64,000 nucleotides of DNA from Gautieria morchelliformis (GCA_015179125.1 WHVA01000141.1:62001-126000), one strand, 5' to 3'. Counted from the first letter of the stretch, positions 31,088-43,008 are shown. Numbers and translations are program-made. Notes: generated from the sequence alone by a model not told the origin.

Positions 31088-33300
31088 ATGATGGCTGACG
31101 CTACCCTGGACCAAGATTCCAGGAAGATAGAAGACCGAGAGATCGTAGATCTCACCGCCCTCGTCCCCTCAGTAGAGGACGAGGAAAACCCCGACCACAT
31201 CTCGTTGAGCGTGGCCGAGGAAGAGACGACGCCGGGCAACGAGCCAGCGCCGCCCCCCCATTCCTCTCTGCCCAGAGACAAAGGAAAGGGCAGAGAAGTC
31301 TCGCCATCGTCAGATGGTAGAGCAACAATGTTGAGGCGGGCACAAAGCCACGACTCAAACCGACGCTCACGAAGCAGAGCGACAACGATCATCCCTGAAG
31401 GGGGATGACGGCAAAAAAGACGAGCCCCAGACGATGGTCAGGACTCGGAATACTCGAGCTCCAGTCGCAAGAGCTCGAGGGCTCACGCCATCGACCACGA
31501 GACGGCAGAGGCTCTGAACAAACAGGTGCAGGCTACGCTGCACCGAAGCACGCTGACGCGCCACAAGCACGATCAGCTGGCATCGCAGCTTGACAACGCC
31601 GCTGCGGCCCTAATGGCAATCGGCAAGGAACTCCACCAGGCGGAGGAGGTCAGGCTGCAAGATGCAGCCATGCTGGAGAATGTCCAGAAAGCCCTCCGCC
31701 CACGCGGGGAACGCGACGCAACTCACCCAAGCTCGCGACAGTCCGCAGCCAATGAACAGTCGTGATGTGGAAGACCTGCGCCGAAAGGAGCGGGACAAGC
31801 AGCAAATGCCGCCGCCAGTCGTCCCGGTCGAACAGGACGTAAGGTTCGGGAACGAACCTCAAGAGCAACCGGCCGCCCCAACGGACAGCCGTAAAACGAT
31901 CCAACAGATCATTAGGGATCAGGTCGCCTCAGAGCCTGACTCTGAAACGACGACTGAGAGCTTAGAGCTCGAAGTCGCACACTGGCAGCGTAAAGAAGCC
32001 GCAGCTGCGCGCCGCCACACATGGGCACTCGAGCTACTAGCGAAGAACGCTGAAGAGACAGTGGCCCACAGCCACACCGCTCAGCTGCCCGACGAGCAGC
32101 TCACGCAAGCCATACAGGACGCATGGCAGGCGCACGCAGCCTACAACAGCAGGCTGCAGATCCACAACGCGGGACTGACCAGGGACACCAGGCACAAAAG
32201 GCCCCCGGAACCGAGAGCACAAAATGCTCCCGATCCTGAGCCCGGGGCCCGTCAGGGAATATAACAGCCTGCCCCGTGCGGCGTCACAACTGCGCGAGCG
32301 ATCCATGGCCCCAACGGAAGGCCAGGGAATCCCTGACCAGGCCGACGTCGTACCAATGGAGCCATACGACGGGATCACACGGATGATCCGCGTGGCGTTA
32401 GCAGACGCCGCGGACACAGACCTGGAGAAGTCTGTGCTAGTGAAAGCCAGCATAAATTGGCTCATCCCGAGCCATATGCCAGGGATCTGACCTCGAAGAG
32501 TTTGAAATCTTCGTGGCAGCCATCCTACGATGGCTGAAAATGAATTGCCTCCTAGGGCCAACCAGCATCGACATGCAGGTTGGCTATGTGGGAACTCGCC
32601 TCACCGGCAAAGCCCAGGAGTGGTTCCTTCGAAACATTGAACACTTCGATCGCCAGGTCCGTGGCTGGACGCTGGAAACCGTGATGCAAGGCCTTCAAAA
32701 AAGGTTCCTGCACACACTGACGTACATCACGCGTCGAATAAATTCAACGCGGTCATGCAGGGCATGAAAACCGTTCAGGAGATGCTGAACGAGCTCACGA
32801 AATACGTGGCACGTATGATACAGCCGCCAGACGAGTACACGTTCCGGAGACGGTTCGTATCAGCGCTGCGCAACGAGGTCCTCAAAAAGGGCTATAATGC
32901 CGAGAGCAGCTCAATAGAGCAACTCTTCAAGACAGCCCGGATGATTGAGGAGGCATCCCGATACAACATGGGGATGTGCCGCGCAGAAAGCGCAGCAGCA
33001 ACGGCAAGCGCTGCCCGGCTCACAGGGAGCAAGCCATTGACACAAACGGGCCTGACCAGGCCCAGCCTGTTCGCAAGAAGCGGAACAGGACAACAGCTAC
33101 CGCCCTCACGCCCAGCACAAGCTGGACGCCCGCCTGAAGCTAAACAGCCTCAAGCATCAGGGTCGTCCCCCCGACCTGCCCCACCAACGAAAATGTTGGG
33201 CCGGCCTAACGATAGGCCCAGCGGCAGCCAAAGCAACACCACGTGCTTTGAATGCGGCCAACCTGGCCACAAGAAGGCAGAGTGCCCCCGGCTTAGGTCC
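31088..33300 (+). pseudogene. Gypsy-B gag
   Basis: Starts at ATG of MMADATLDQDSRK (31088). An N-terminal acidic/Ser-rich region and a coiled-coil-like Gln/Ala-rich section (QLDNAAAALMAIGKELHQAE) are followed by the capsid core (MQVGYVGTRLTGKAQEWFLR, TVQEMLNELTKYVARMIQPP). The CCHC knuckle CFECGQPGHKKAEC lies at 33244-33285. Several single-base shifts (near 31408, 31765, 32265, 32490, 32750) break it into six frames. Without those shifts it would be a gag of about 730 residues. Confidence 0.8.
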
Positions 33301-34125
33301 AGTATAAGGACAGCAGCCGTGAGGCACGATGATGAGGCCGAGGATCCGGAGACGGATCTCGGTCAAAATTCTCTTCAACAGATTGATGAAGAGGGGGAGG
33401 GTGATCCCCAACCCAACGACACTCCAGACAACGGAGATGTGCCCACTGAAGAGTGGGACCCAGAGCCGTCCCAATACTATGAATGGGACGAAGAGGTGGA
33501 AGACACCACCTACAGGTCCAGCGCAATCAGATTCACGCTGGAGGACGAAACCGCCATGAAGGTCATGGTGGCACGCACATCGGTCACGCCAGACAAGGCA
33601 GCCGAGCCGGTGTATCACCACCGAAGCAAACACAAGATGTGGCCAACGTGCCCGCGCAGTGAGAACCGTACCCTATCTGGGTACTGGGAATAAATGGCGT
33701 AAAAGCCCGCTGCCTGCTAGATAGCGGCAGCGAAGGGGTACTGCTATCCCCCGAATTCACGCGAGCTACAGGGATGAAGACATTCTCCCTGGAGCAACCA
33801 ATCGCGCTGCAGCTAGCCTGCATAGGCAGCCGTTCCACGATCAACTATGGAATGAACATGACCATCAAGTTTGGTTGTGAGACATACGACGAATATTTCG
33901 ACGTAGCGAACGTCCAATATTACGACGCGATCTTAGGGACACCGTTCCTAAGGAGATTCAGCATAACCCTAGACTTCTCGAGCCCAGGGACGATCCGCAA
34001 GGGGAACGAAGTGATCCCCATGGGCAAGGTCTCATTCGACGACGACGGATCGACAAACGAGGACAAAGGGCCACAGGTGAGCAGGATCACCCAGGCACCG
34101 AAGCCTAACCTGGCTCATTGAAGCC
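33300..34125 (+). pseudogene. Gypsy-B gag tail and protease
   Basis: After the knuckle comes an acidic tail (EEWDPEPSQYYEWDEEVE), a TAA at the codon after GYWE (33691), then in the next frame KARCLL with a TAG and DSGSEGVLLSPEF, the retropepsin active site. YDEYFDVANVQYYDAILGTP and LRRFSITLDFSSPGTIRKGN follow. The catalytic D-S-G is intact here, unlike in Gypsy-A. Confidence 0.8.
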
Positions 34126-34231
34126 AGGAGGACGAGTTGCGGGACGACTCGTCCTCGAACTCACCCTACAGCCGTAGGGAGAGGCGCTCTCACCTAACGG
34201 TGAAAGCGATGGGAAAGAGGAAAGCGGGCCC

Positions 34232-34719
34232 ATGCGCTGCGGACCTAATAGACGCCAACAGCGCCAAATGGCTTCTAAGCCAACCACCACCATCATCCTC
34301 ACGGATGATGACCTTCCTCGCCTCCGCGAGGAATGGATGGAACGAATCACTGACTTAGTCAGTGGAATTCCATTAGAACTCCTGCCACTATGGGAGATCA
34401 ACCATGAGATCAACCTCATCGATCCCAACAAGCACATGCGGTATCGACTACCGAAATGCCCCGAACACTTCCGAGAGGAACTGTCGGCTAAGATAGAACG
34501 ATACACCACTGCAAAGTGGTGGATTCTGGCAGTCGCGCAGCAGGCAGTGCCCATGCTGTGTGTGCCGAAGAAGAACGGTACATTGAGAACCGTCTTCGAT
34601 CTGCGCCAGCAGAATGAAACACGGTGAAGGACGTCACGCCCTTCCCGGATCAAGATATCATTCGCAGCGACATGGCTCGCTGTCGATATCGAACAAAACT
34701 CGATATGTCAGAAGCATAC
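34232..34719 (+). pseudogene. Gypsy-B reverse transcriptase, N-terminal part
   Basis: Blocks ITDLVSGIPLELLPLWEINH, YRLPKCPEHFREELSAKIER, and QQAVPMLCVPKKNGTLRTVF ending LRQQNE; then a frame change and the equivalent of MARCRYRTKLDMSEAY up to the codon for AY. Here the solo LTR-E is inserted. Confidence 0.85.
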
Positions 34720-35989
34720 TGTCAAGATTGGTTTTTCAGGCGTTAATATCGTGTATTAGTGAACACAGCGAATGCCCGAATAACTTGTGCAAATAAGTAT
34801 GCTGTTCGGCGAATAGGTGAACCAATGAATGTTCACAAGATAAGAGGGTTTGCCTAAACAGGGCTTGCCCTATCTACAGTCGTAGCAAAATAGCCCGTGG
34901 CTCTTGACGATATGACGTGCAAGGTCTCACGGAAGGGCTGTCTAAGTCTCAACAATCCCTTCACTGGCGAAGGTGCTCCTTCGGAGCCCTTCGCCAACAG
35001 CACAGAAAATGGTTCGAAGGCTAAGGTAATGAAGATGAAGTATGGGGACTCACCAGTGATGCCTAAGTCCTCTGCTAGTCGAAGATGGAAATCTCCAAGA
35101 GAAGGCTTAAGACGATGACCACGGCGAGGTCAAAGCTGCACAAGATGAACGACATATGATAATTGAACTGGGGAATATACATGCGAATATAAACTACTTA
35201 TATCGAATGCTCGTAAGGTATCAGCGAATAGGAAAGAGGCCGTTGTGAGTCAGGGTTGGATAGGGGTGCGCAGTCATGATACAACATAGATGAAATAAAC
35301 ATACAATAGAGTGAGAGAAGAGGGAGAACATGAAACGATGGAGGGTGAAGGTGGCGAAGACACCTGTGTATGAAATCATGTCTTGGGGCCCGCATATACA
35401 CTGCCCTGCACAGGTTCTTCATCTACTGGGTTGATCCCACACGACCCACGGGTAGGACGTCCGCGAACGCACCCTGCTCATATGAACACCAAAAGGGGGT
35501 TGGATCGAGAAGCTGATGGAGTTACTGACGAGCCATTATGCTGGATAGGGATGTCGATCATGATTTGATGGTGTGCCTGCTGGCAAATGATGCGAGCAGC
35601 GAATGGTCGTTCGGCGAAATACGAGGGTGAACAGAGGTGACATAGAGGAGGACAGGTTGAGGTGGAGGGCGAAGCTGAGTGAACACTGGGAGGAGTAGCG
35701 AAAGGGGAAATGGGGGTAACAAGTTGCAGGAAATACACAGGTCATGACAATCCAATTACCAGAACACCATCGGAAGAGGGTCGCGCAGAGGAGGTGGTAG
35801 ACCCAGTGATGACTGCCGAGTCAGTCCCAAGACGTCGATCGTGCGTTTGATGGTGTGGCTGTGGTAATTGGCGCAAACAGCGAGAATTGGTTGCCAAACA
35901 TGACAATGGCGATCGGAACGGACACGAAGGTGGAGTGAGAAAATAGGAAAACTGAGCTTCTGAGTATGGGAAATAAACGCGTCATGACA
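34720..35989 (+). mobile_element. Solo LTR-E, 1,270 bp, inside Gypsy-B RT
   Basis: Begins TGTCAAGATTGG and ends cgtcatgaca, with the 5-bp duplication catac at 34715-34719 and 35990-35994. A second gtcatgaca ends at 35749; the blocks 35549-35749 and 35829-35989 are diverged tandem copies of the LTR's right end. It contains the hairpin at 34966-34995. Other family members: 43020-43098 with 46258-46316, 47930-49251 and 11290-11700. No ORF worth noting. Confidence 0.9.
34966..34995. other. Near-perfect hairpin in LTR-E
   Basis: ggcgaaggtgctcct / tcggagcccttcgcc fold back with one bulged base. The same palindrome occurs in the other LTR-E copy at 48532-48561. It could act as a transcription stop or RNA structure; there is no direct evidence. 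Confidence 0.6.
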
Positions 35990-37135
35990 CATACAAGCAG
36001 ATCCGGATCCATCCGGATCACGTAGCAAAGACTGCCTTTGCCACAATCCTTGGCACCTTCAGGAGCCAGGTATACAGATGGGGACTGTAATGCCCCATCA
36101 ACATTCCAACGGCTGATGACAGCCATTTTCTGCGACTGCATAGGTCGCTTCGTCCATGTATACATGGACACATCTTCATATTCTCGCTCTCAATACAAGA
36201 GCATGAAGAGCACCTCTACATCGTCTTTGACAGACTGAGGAAGAATCACCTCTTTCTGAGCAAGAAAAAGGTGGACCTCTATTCCATCCGAATGGAGTGT
36301 CTCGGCCATATTATCGATGGCCGAGGGTACATGCCGATGAGGACAAGATGCAAGTATCCGCGAGTGGGCAGGCCACGACGTTCAATGATGTCCAGGTTTC
36401 CTCAGGCTGGTACAATATCTGGCACACTACATGCCAGATGTTAGGCATATACCACCCCACTATCGGGCTGTGCGCGTAATAACCGTCCATTCGAATGGAC
36501 GCCACTACTAGACAAATGCTGGCAAAGCATTAAGGTGTTGGCCTGCAAGGCCCCGATCCTGCGTCCAGTAGATGCAAGGTGCCCTGAGCCGATCTGGGTG
36601 ATCACCGACTGGTCAAAGCCGGCATCGGTGCGGTATACGGCCAAGGTCCCGACTGGAAAACCTGTCGCCAGCCGGCTTCTTGTCAAGAAGTTCACCGTTG
36701 CTCAGCAACACTGCCGGACTCACGAGCACAAGACAATCGCAGTGCTCGAGGCCCTCATGAAATGGAGGACAAGCTTCTGGGACGGAGGTTCACCCTCGTC
36801 ACAGACCACAAAGGGCTCAAGTACTTCGAGACCCAGAAGAGCCTGTCTGACCGCCAGGTCAGATGGTGGGAGTTTCTCTCCCGGTTCAACTTCAACACCA
36901 TACATGTTGACGGTGTAGAGAACAAGGTAGCGGACTGCCTGTCGCACTACTGCGAGAACGACACGAGTGATGACAATCACCCGGACCACGTCTTCGTGAA
37001 CGCAGATGCGTGTTTAGACCCGGACGGTGAGTTATTGCCCACCGACCGGTATATCGAGCTGCGAACAGCGGCGACGAGACATTCTAAATGCCTCACGGAG
37101 AAGACAGAGGCGAGAATAATGGAATCCACCCATTA
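35990..37135 (+). pseudogene. Gypsy-B RT C-terminus and RNase H
   Basis: Resumes after the LTR with IRIHPDHVAKTAFATILGTF, VYMD (frame lost within the catalytic YxDD block), EHEEHLYIVFDRLRKNHLFL-like sequence and SIRMECLGHIIDG. Then RNase H: PIWVITDWSKP, FTVAQQHCRTHEHKTIAVLE, MKWEDKLLGRRFTLVTDHKG, and NTIHVDGVENKVADCLSHYC. The 124-codon stretch 36762-37136 is intact. The first RNase H block has D-W-S where Gypsy-A has D-G-S. Confidence 0.8.
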
Positions 37136-38433
37136 AACGAGGGCTCACCAAGCCCGCGAACGTCGCCGCGTCACGCGACGACGACGACGATGATGTCAGA
37201 GTCATCGCCGCAGGAAATGATGGCGCGCCCCTGCGCCGGATCGTCAAGCAAGGCGTAGATCTGTCCAAGGTCTTACGAGACGTGTACCACAGGGACGCCA
37301 TGTTCACAAAGATCATGGTGCACCCGGACGCGCACCCGAGATTCGGAATCCAGGACAGGCTGATCTGGACTAAAACCAGCTCAAAAGAGACATCATTGCC
37401 ATCCCCCACTCTGTTCTTCAAGGGGGAAGGAGCTGGTCGAAATCATCATTGATCGGGCACATCAGATAGTCGGTCACTACGGCCATCTGAAGACTTCGAA
37501 CGTAGTTCGAAGATCATATTGGTGGCCGGGCATGAGCCCAGACATAGAGTCATTCTGCACATCGTGCGCAAAGTGTCAGATGATGAAAACCGGGCCACAA
37601 CGGCCCAAAGGCCTACTACACAGCCTACCCATTCCAGATAGGCCGTGGCAGTCGATTGGCATCGACTTCATGGGGCCCCTGCCCAAATCCAATGACTGTG
37701 ACTACCTGATGGTAGTCATCGACCGACTAACGTCGCTCGTACACCTCATGCCAACCACGACGAGCGTGTCAGCCAAGGGAGTAGCCTGGCTGTTTCTGAA
37801 GGAGATCGTTCGACTCCACGGAGTTCCCGACTCCATCGTCTCGGATAGAGACTTGAAATTCACGTCGATCTTTGGCGTGAATTACAGCGACTCATGGGGA
37901 CTAAGCTCCTCATGTCAACTGCCTTCCATCCCCAAACGGATGGAGCCACCAAGCGGGCAAACCGCTTGATCGGTCAGATATTGCATGCGGTCGTCAGAGA
38001 CGATCAGAAGGATTGGGCATTGAAATGCCCGATGGTTGAGGTCGCCCTCAACAGCAACGTCAGCGCGACCACAGGGTTTGCGCCCTTCGAGCTGAACCAC
38101 GGCTACATGCCACGGATAGACCTCCCCATAGCCGTGGACACCCCGTTCAAGGGGGTAGCCCGGTTCGCACATCAGGCAAAATGGAACCTGATGGCGGCAC
38201 ACGATGCAATCATAGAGCATCGAGTGACGCAAACGTTTCATGCAAACAAGAAACGTATGGCAAGTGACAGGTACGCGGCCAATGACCGCGTCTACCTCTC
38301 GACACAGAGCCTAACTCTCCCGAAGGAAGAGCCAGAAAACTAGTCCCGCGGTACATCGGACCATACCGCGTCGTCGAGGCTCACAATGACGCCTCGACGG
38401 TGACCCTTGATCTTCCTGATGAGTTCAAAAAGG
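37136..38433 (+). pseudogene. Gypsy-B integrase
   Basis: HHCC domain (AHQIVGHYGHLKT, CTSCAKCQMMKTGPQ), core with IDFMGPLPKSND (D), IVSDRDLKF (second D) and FHPQTDGATKRANRLIGQ (the usual E in this position reads K, so the catalytic Glu may be lost). Then APFELNHGYMPRIDLPI, and the C-terminal domain YIGPYRVVEAHNDASTVTLD ending DEFKKV-TAA exactly where an inverted LTR begins. Frame changes near 37430 and 37875 and a TAG at 38343. Confidence 0.85.
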
Positions 38434-38649
38434 TGTAAAGATTGACGATCTTTAACCTTGTATCACAAGGGCACTGCAGAACTTGACCAAATAGTGGTAT
38501 TCTGAATGCTATGTAGTGACAGTGTAAGGTTAAGATGCGATGGGAACTGCTGACCGGTTCCCACGCATAAACTATACAGTGGGTCCCTAAGGGGCCCACT
38601 GGGGTTATGTAAATAACTATTGTACATGTAGATACATAGGTTATTTACA
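38434..38649 (-). mobile_element. Gypsy-B-type LTR in inverted orientation
   Basis: Reads TGTAAATAACC..ctttaca on the minus strand, 216 bp. It is the reverse complement of the 5' LTR at 30660-30874, so this element has terminal inverted repeats instead of direct ones. The 13 bp just outside it (gagttcaaaaagg) are the reverse complement of the first bases after the 5' LTR (cctttttgaact). No target-site duplication is seen at either side (aaagg / agcga). Confidence 0.85.
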
Positions 38650-38876
38650 AGCGATCATGTCCAAACTTTCTGCTATCTCATTGACAGTCCAGTCTCCAGG
38701 CCAGAGACGGTCCTTTGGGGCTTGTAAGAGTGGGTTCAGGGTCACCTGTGTGCTTTCGCTAATGGATGTACATGCTGTAATTTTGTCGTTGCATTGCTTT
38801 GTAGGGGGTGCTTCAAGTCTGGTTTTGTTTGTTGATGGCGTCACCAGGGAGCCAAGCCCATAAGCCCTGTGCTTGG
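38650..38876 (-). pseudogene. Gene W, C-terminal part
   Basis: Minus frame YGLGSLVTPSTNKTRLEAPP..TQVTLNPLLQAPKDRLWPGD..TVNEIAESLDMIA, cut by the inverted Gypsy LTR. It is the continuation of the reading frame at 39366-40798: the block YGxGSLVTPSTNxTxLExPP occurs on both sides of the LTR-D insertion because it is an internal repeat of the gene. Function unknown. Confidence 0.5.
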
Positions 38877-39365
38877 TGTTAGCAACTAGGGGCTATGGCA
38901 GGGAAGGTTTGGTAGAGTTCTTAGAAAGCTAGAATCAAATACACTCTCTCAGTGAATTTATTGTCACTGTTATATTAATACAGTACCTAGAATCAAATAC
39001 ACTACATGATTTTCAGTCAACATGCTATGTAAATATGAAAGATACTACTCGCCTCTCTCAGTGAATTTATTGTCACTGAGAGAGGAGTACAATCCTGTCT
39101 CAGAAGGCATATACTTGCACCCGGCCCTTTAGCGCCCAAGGGCTCGCGCGTCGAAGTCATTTCAAACTCCGCTGGGTGCAACCGCCTGTGAAAATAGAAA
39201 TAACAGAATGAAATGGAGAGGTAGAGAGTGACTAGAAAATTTCGAAAATAAGCAGAGAAGTGGATGCATGGTACAAGAACAATGTGAGAAACAATTGGAA
39301 ACACCACACAATAAATTGAACATATTATGCTTGATTTTGGTGCAGGAGCATAAATGCACCCAACA
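38877..39365 (-). mobile_element. Solo Copia LTR (LTR-D copy 2), 489 bp
   Basis: Minus orientation, TGTTGGGTGCATTTATGC..gctaaca, flanked by the 5-bp duplication cttgg (38872-38876, 39366-39370). It contains the 13-bp hairpin 39052-39085 and its second partial copy at about 38955-38981, as in copy 1. It interrupts gene W. Confidence 0.9.
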
Positions 39366-40798
39366 CTTGGTCCCCCATTGTGCCATGTTATTTTTCTGAA
39401 TCTTTAACTCTTCCTCTAGTCTCTCACAGTCCTCTACCACTTGCTTTGTAGGTGGCACTTCAAGTCCAGTTTCATTTGTTGATGGCGTCACCAGGGAGCC
39501 AATCCCATAAGCCCTGCATTTGTTCCCCTGTTGCGCCATGTTATTTTTCTGAATCTTTAACTCTGCCTCTAGTCCCACACAGTCCTCTACCGTGTCGGTG
39601 AGACTTCAGCGCACACAGTAAAGCAACCTCTGATGTTTCTCAACCACTCGCACTGAATGGAGTGTATGTGTGACCCAGGCATGTTCTTCAGGTATCCAAG
39701 TATCTATACGATGTGTTGGTTCAAGCCGAAGAAGGTCGAGATCTATTGGGAAGTTATGCAGCTGATAGTCTGGAAATGTCTCAACTTGTTGCGAAAGTCG
39801 TAATGGGGGTATACCATCCTGGAATACAAAGGTATCTTAGCTATTGAGACTTCGATGTCATTATGCAGCACAACTAACCTCAAACAAGATTATTACAATG
39901 ACAGTCCGGCCAAGTGCATCATCCTGATCATGCCTCTGAGTCTTCAAGGTACGTGTGCATTGTGTCTCCTCCAATGCTGCATCTCGTTGTTGTTTCCAAA
40001 GTGGTCTGATATTTCTTTTATAAACTGCTTTTCATATTGGTAAACCAAGAGACTCAGTTGCAGCGACTGGCACAGCTGCTTCTGAGTGTTGAGAAGGACC
40101 AGCACTAGCAGCTTGAATGGCTACAGGCCCAGCAGGTTGCAAACTGACAGAGTTAGACAGTTGAGAGGATGGGACCGGCTGTCACTGAGCAGTGTTTTTG
40201 GAATGAGCAGCACAGTCATCACGAAAGTGGTGTGCTTTGACAGCGTCCAAATAATCAGTGTTGCAGCAACTACTACACAGGCCGGAGATACAATTCTTGG
40301 AAGCACGGCGAGGATCTCCAGTTCGAGTTTTACGTTTGGAGTAGTGGATAGACCGAGAGTCATTTGAAGCAGAAGCTGTTGGAGCAGGGACAGAACCTGC
40401 AGGTCCCAGTGCATGTGGTTGTGAAAGGGCTGCGTGGGCAAGAGCCGGAGCTGGTAGCCGTGGAGCATAGTTATATGAAGATTGGTTTAGAATGTTCAGC
40501 TGATTTGCAAGCTGTTCAGCAACAGCAAATGGGTATGCAGTCGTATGAAAAACAGTGCAATGGCATGTGCGGTTGGTGCACTATGGACAGTGTGATATAC
40601 ATGAGAAGTTGCAATAATTGAACACTTGGCCACTCAACATACCATTTGCATGATTCTACCCCGATTCTCAAGGACTGCAGAGCCTTTGCATGATTGGTAG
40701 TCACCATACTGGTGGTGACATGCCTCACAATATGTGACTTTCACCAACTGAGGCAATGGTGGGGAGGGTGGCGGTGGCAGCGGTGGGATAGGCTGCAT
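39366..40798 (-). pseudogene. Gene W: unknown multi-exon gene, N-terminal part
   Basis: Begins MQPIPPLPPPPSPPLPQL (ATG at 40798) followed by VTYCEACHHQY. Later minus-strand coding blocks: LPAPALAHAALSQPHALGPA, KRKTRTGDPRRASKN-CISGLCSSCCNTDYLDA (a Cys-rich patch), WKQQRDAALEETQCTRTLKT, an intron GTTAGT..TTCCAG (about 39833-39885), DGIPPLRLSQQVETFPDYQL, HRIDTWIPEEHAWVTHTLHS, and a repeat LEAELKIQKNNMAQ. One in-frame TGA after NTAQ. The layout resembles a lineage-expanded agaricomycete family of unknown function, from memory only. It is broken by LTR-D. Confidence 0.5.
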
Positions 40799-42369
40799 GC
40801 TGTTGCGAAGGGAAAAGAAAAGTTTCTTTTTGTGGCAGAAATATACAGTAGGTCTATTATTATTTACTGTTATTTTGTTTAGTTTCTTTACTTTGGTTAT
40901 TTTGTCATTTATACTTATTCCAGATGTGGATATGGCAAGTGATTGCTGTGGGTGCATATTGTGTGGCTCTAGTCTATAGACTGAGGTCCATAGACCTTTT
41001 CCCAGTAGCTCGGAAGTTCTGAGTGGTTCAGAGGTAGCCGTGACATGTGAGTGAACTTTCCGACTCAGCCGCTGACAATCCAATCTACCATGGAGGATCC
41101 ATATCGGCTCACGTTCAGACAGTCATCATCCTATACACCATTCCTAATTCCTGATCATCTACATGGCCGTCTTCTACCTGCTTCAGGTGTGAGTATCCTA
41201 CAAGTATGGAGGGTGAGGCCTTGAGGATCCATTTGAAGGTTCTTTCCGAAGGTTACGTTTCAAGCCGAGCACAGTTTGGGCAGACATTATAAAAAGCCAT
41301 CTGTGTGATTCCAGGGTTCTGCTCCTTAGTTTAATTGTAACTATGCTGTGGGTGCGAAAAAAAATCGATTTGAAGCTCCCAAAGTACCTATTCTGGACCT
41401 ACTCAACCTGTAGTTCAGACCTATGTGTGATGGGTGACTAGGGCTCTGGAAGTTCAAGCTAAGTTCAAGGGATCTTGTGACGCATGACTGAACCTATGGT
41501 TGTAATGGTACAGTAAGTGTTCTCGCAGCCTGCAATAATCCCCAACTCAGACTGAAAGGAGGGGAGGGTTCTGTTGACACAACCTGTCAAAGATTCCTGC
41601 TGTACCTGTAATGTTCATGTTTTACAATCAAGTTTGCCCTTTTTTATGTTTCCCTGCAGTATCTTTTAACTAATGCAGTTGTGATCGACCGATCCTATTG
41701 CATGTGTGCGCATTTTGTATTTCACAATCATAATCTCCCCTGTTCTACAATCCTATTCACCCATATTTTGATGTCCCTGCACTATCTTTGGTCAGCCGGT
41801 TCATTTTCCACCAATGGTATGGTGTACAGATATATAAGTCACAGATATGGTACAGACATACATTAAGACTTTCCCTAGAGATACTAAAACACATATGAGA
41901 CGTGTGACTCTGTAAAGGAGTCTGGGACTGGTGCTAAAAAGCACCACTACCAATATAAGGTACAGGACACCCAAAACTGACACCTTTATGTAAGAACAGC
42001 ATCTATGTCACGTGAGTGCAAAATCTGGCAGGTCAGAAATTTTTATTTTTATTTAGTGCGGACCCAGCAGTGGTGGGGATTAGAGGGCAAGCTAGTTAAA
42101 TTATTCACTCTTTTCCTGCCTCTTTCAGCTCCCATAGTATAGAATTTGGAAGAATCCTATGACCATGGTATCGCTGGTTAGCCCAGACAGCTTGGGAACC
42201 ATTTAATCATTTTCTGTACACATCAATGAATCTTGCAGAATGGTTTGCATACCTTTTCAACATATTAGTACAATTAATATAGAACAAAGCAGTGCTACCT
42301 CAAGATTTGCAAGGGGGGGACGGCATCTAGACAAGCCAATATATTTTTTTCCATTTCATCAATATTGCT
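40799..42369. other. No gene recognised
   Basis: AT-rich sequence with only short chance frames. Nothing matching the repeats elsewhere in the window was noticed. A short palindromic gtctatagac lies near 40973. The stretch may hold decayed transposon flanks of the DDE pseudogene to its right. Confidence 0.4.
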
Positions 42370-43008
42370 GGTCCGGATCGAAGACCTGTAGTGAAGTTTT
42401 GCAGCTCCGCAATACTGCTCAACAAAATTCAATTCACAATGAAATTTTGGGTAGAGTCGCATATGTGGCCGCCTCCTGTGATATATTCTTCAAGTTGTGA
42501 TTTCTGTGATGAGAAATCTGGCCGCATGAAAAGAAGCCACCGGCAGCAGCAATCTGTGCATACTGTCTCACATTTGAAGCCATCAATCACACTGTGAACG
42601 GAAGCCTTCCACTGGCCACCATCCACACTCTTCAATTATTTTCTGCATCCCCTTGAACCACCCAGGCATTTATAGGCACTGTGGTGTTCCATCGACAAAT
42701 GTGCTGTCTCACATCTTTGGGCCCCCTTTGTGATGTGTCCATATGGCACGTGGGCTTGATCACCTTTCGGGCTGATAGTGCATCTGCAGCTCTCTTCTGA
42801 TGACTTGGTGCATTGTCAAATATAAAAAGACCTGTGGAAACCCCATTTGTTTTGATACAAATATATCCACTGCCTTTTCAACCTGTTGTAGCAGGTCGTC
42901 AGCAGTGAACCACCCCTCATGGCTTTTGCCAGCTTTGAAGATAATGCAAGCATCACTGTTTTTTTTTTTTTTTGGTGAGTTTGTGCTGTCCTTGAACTGA
43001 AGACTCAC
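42370..43008 (-). pseudogene. DDE transposase remnant (basidiomycete type)
   Basis: Minus-strand blocks in shifting frames: SDACIIFKAGKSHEGWFTAD, PQVFLYLTMHQVIRRELQ (expected VFDNA-type catalytic block is degraded), DGTPQCL-stop-MPGWFKGM, CCCRWLLFMRPDFSSQK, and YPKFHCELNFVEQYCGAAKL, which holds the last acidic residue of DDE transposases of this type. Several stops. A T run (about 17) at 42957-42973 borders it. No flanking inverted repeats were found. Confidence 0.7.

Noticed and set aside
38434..38649. Independent solo LTR insertion
   Set aside because: No target-site duplication (aaagg versus agcga), and the 13-bp homology to the 5' end at the junction favours a fold-back origin; not fully excluded.
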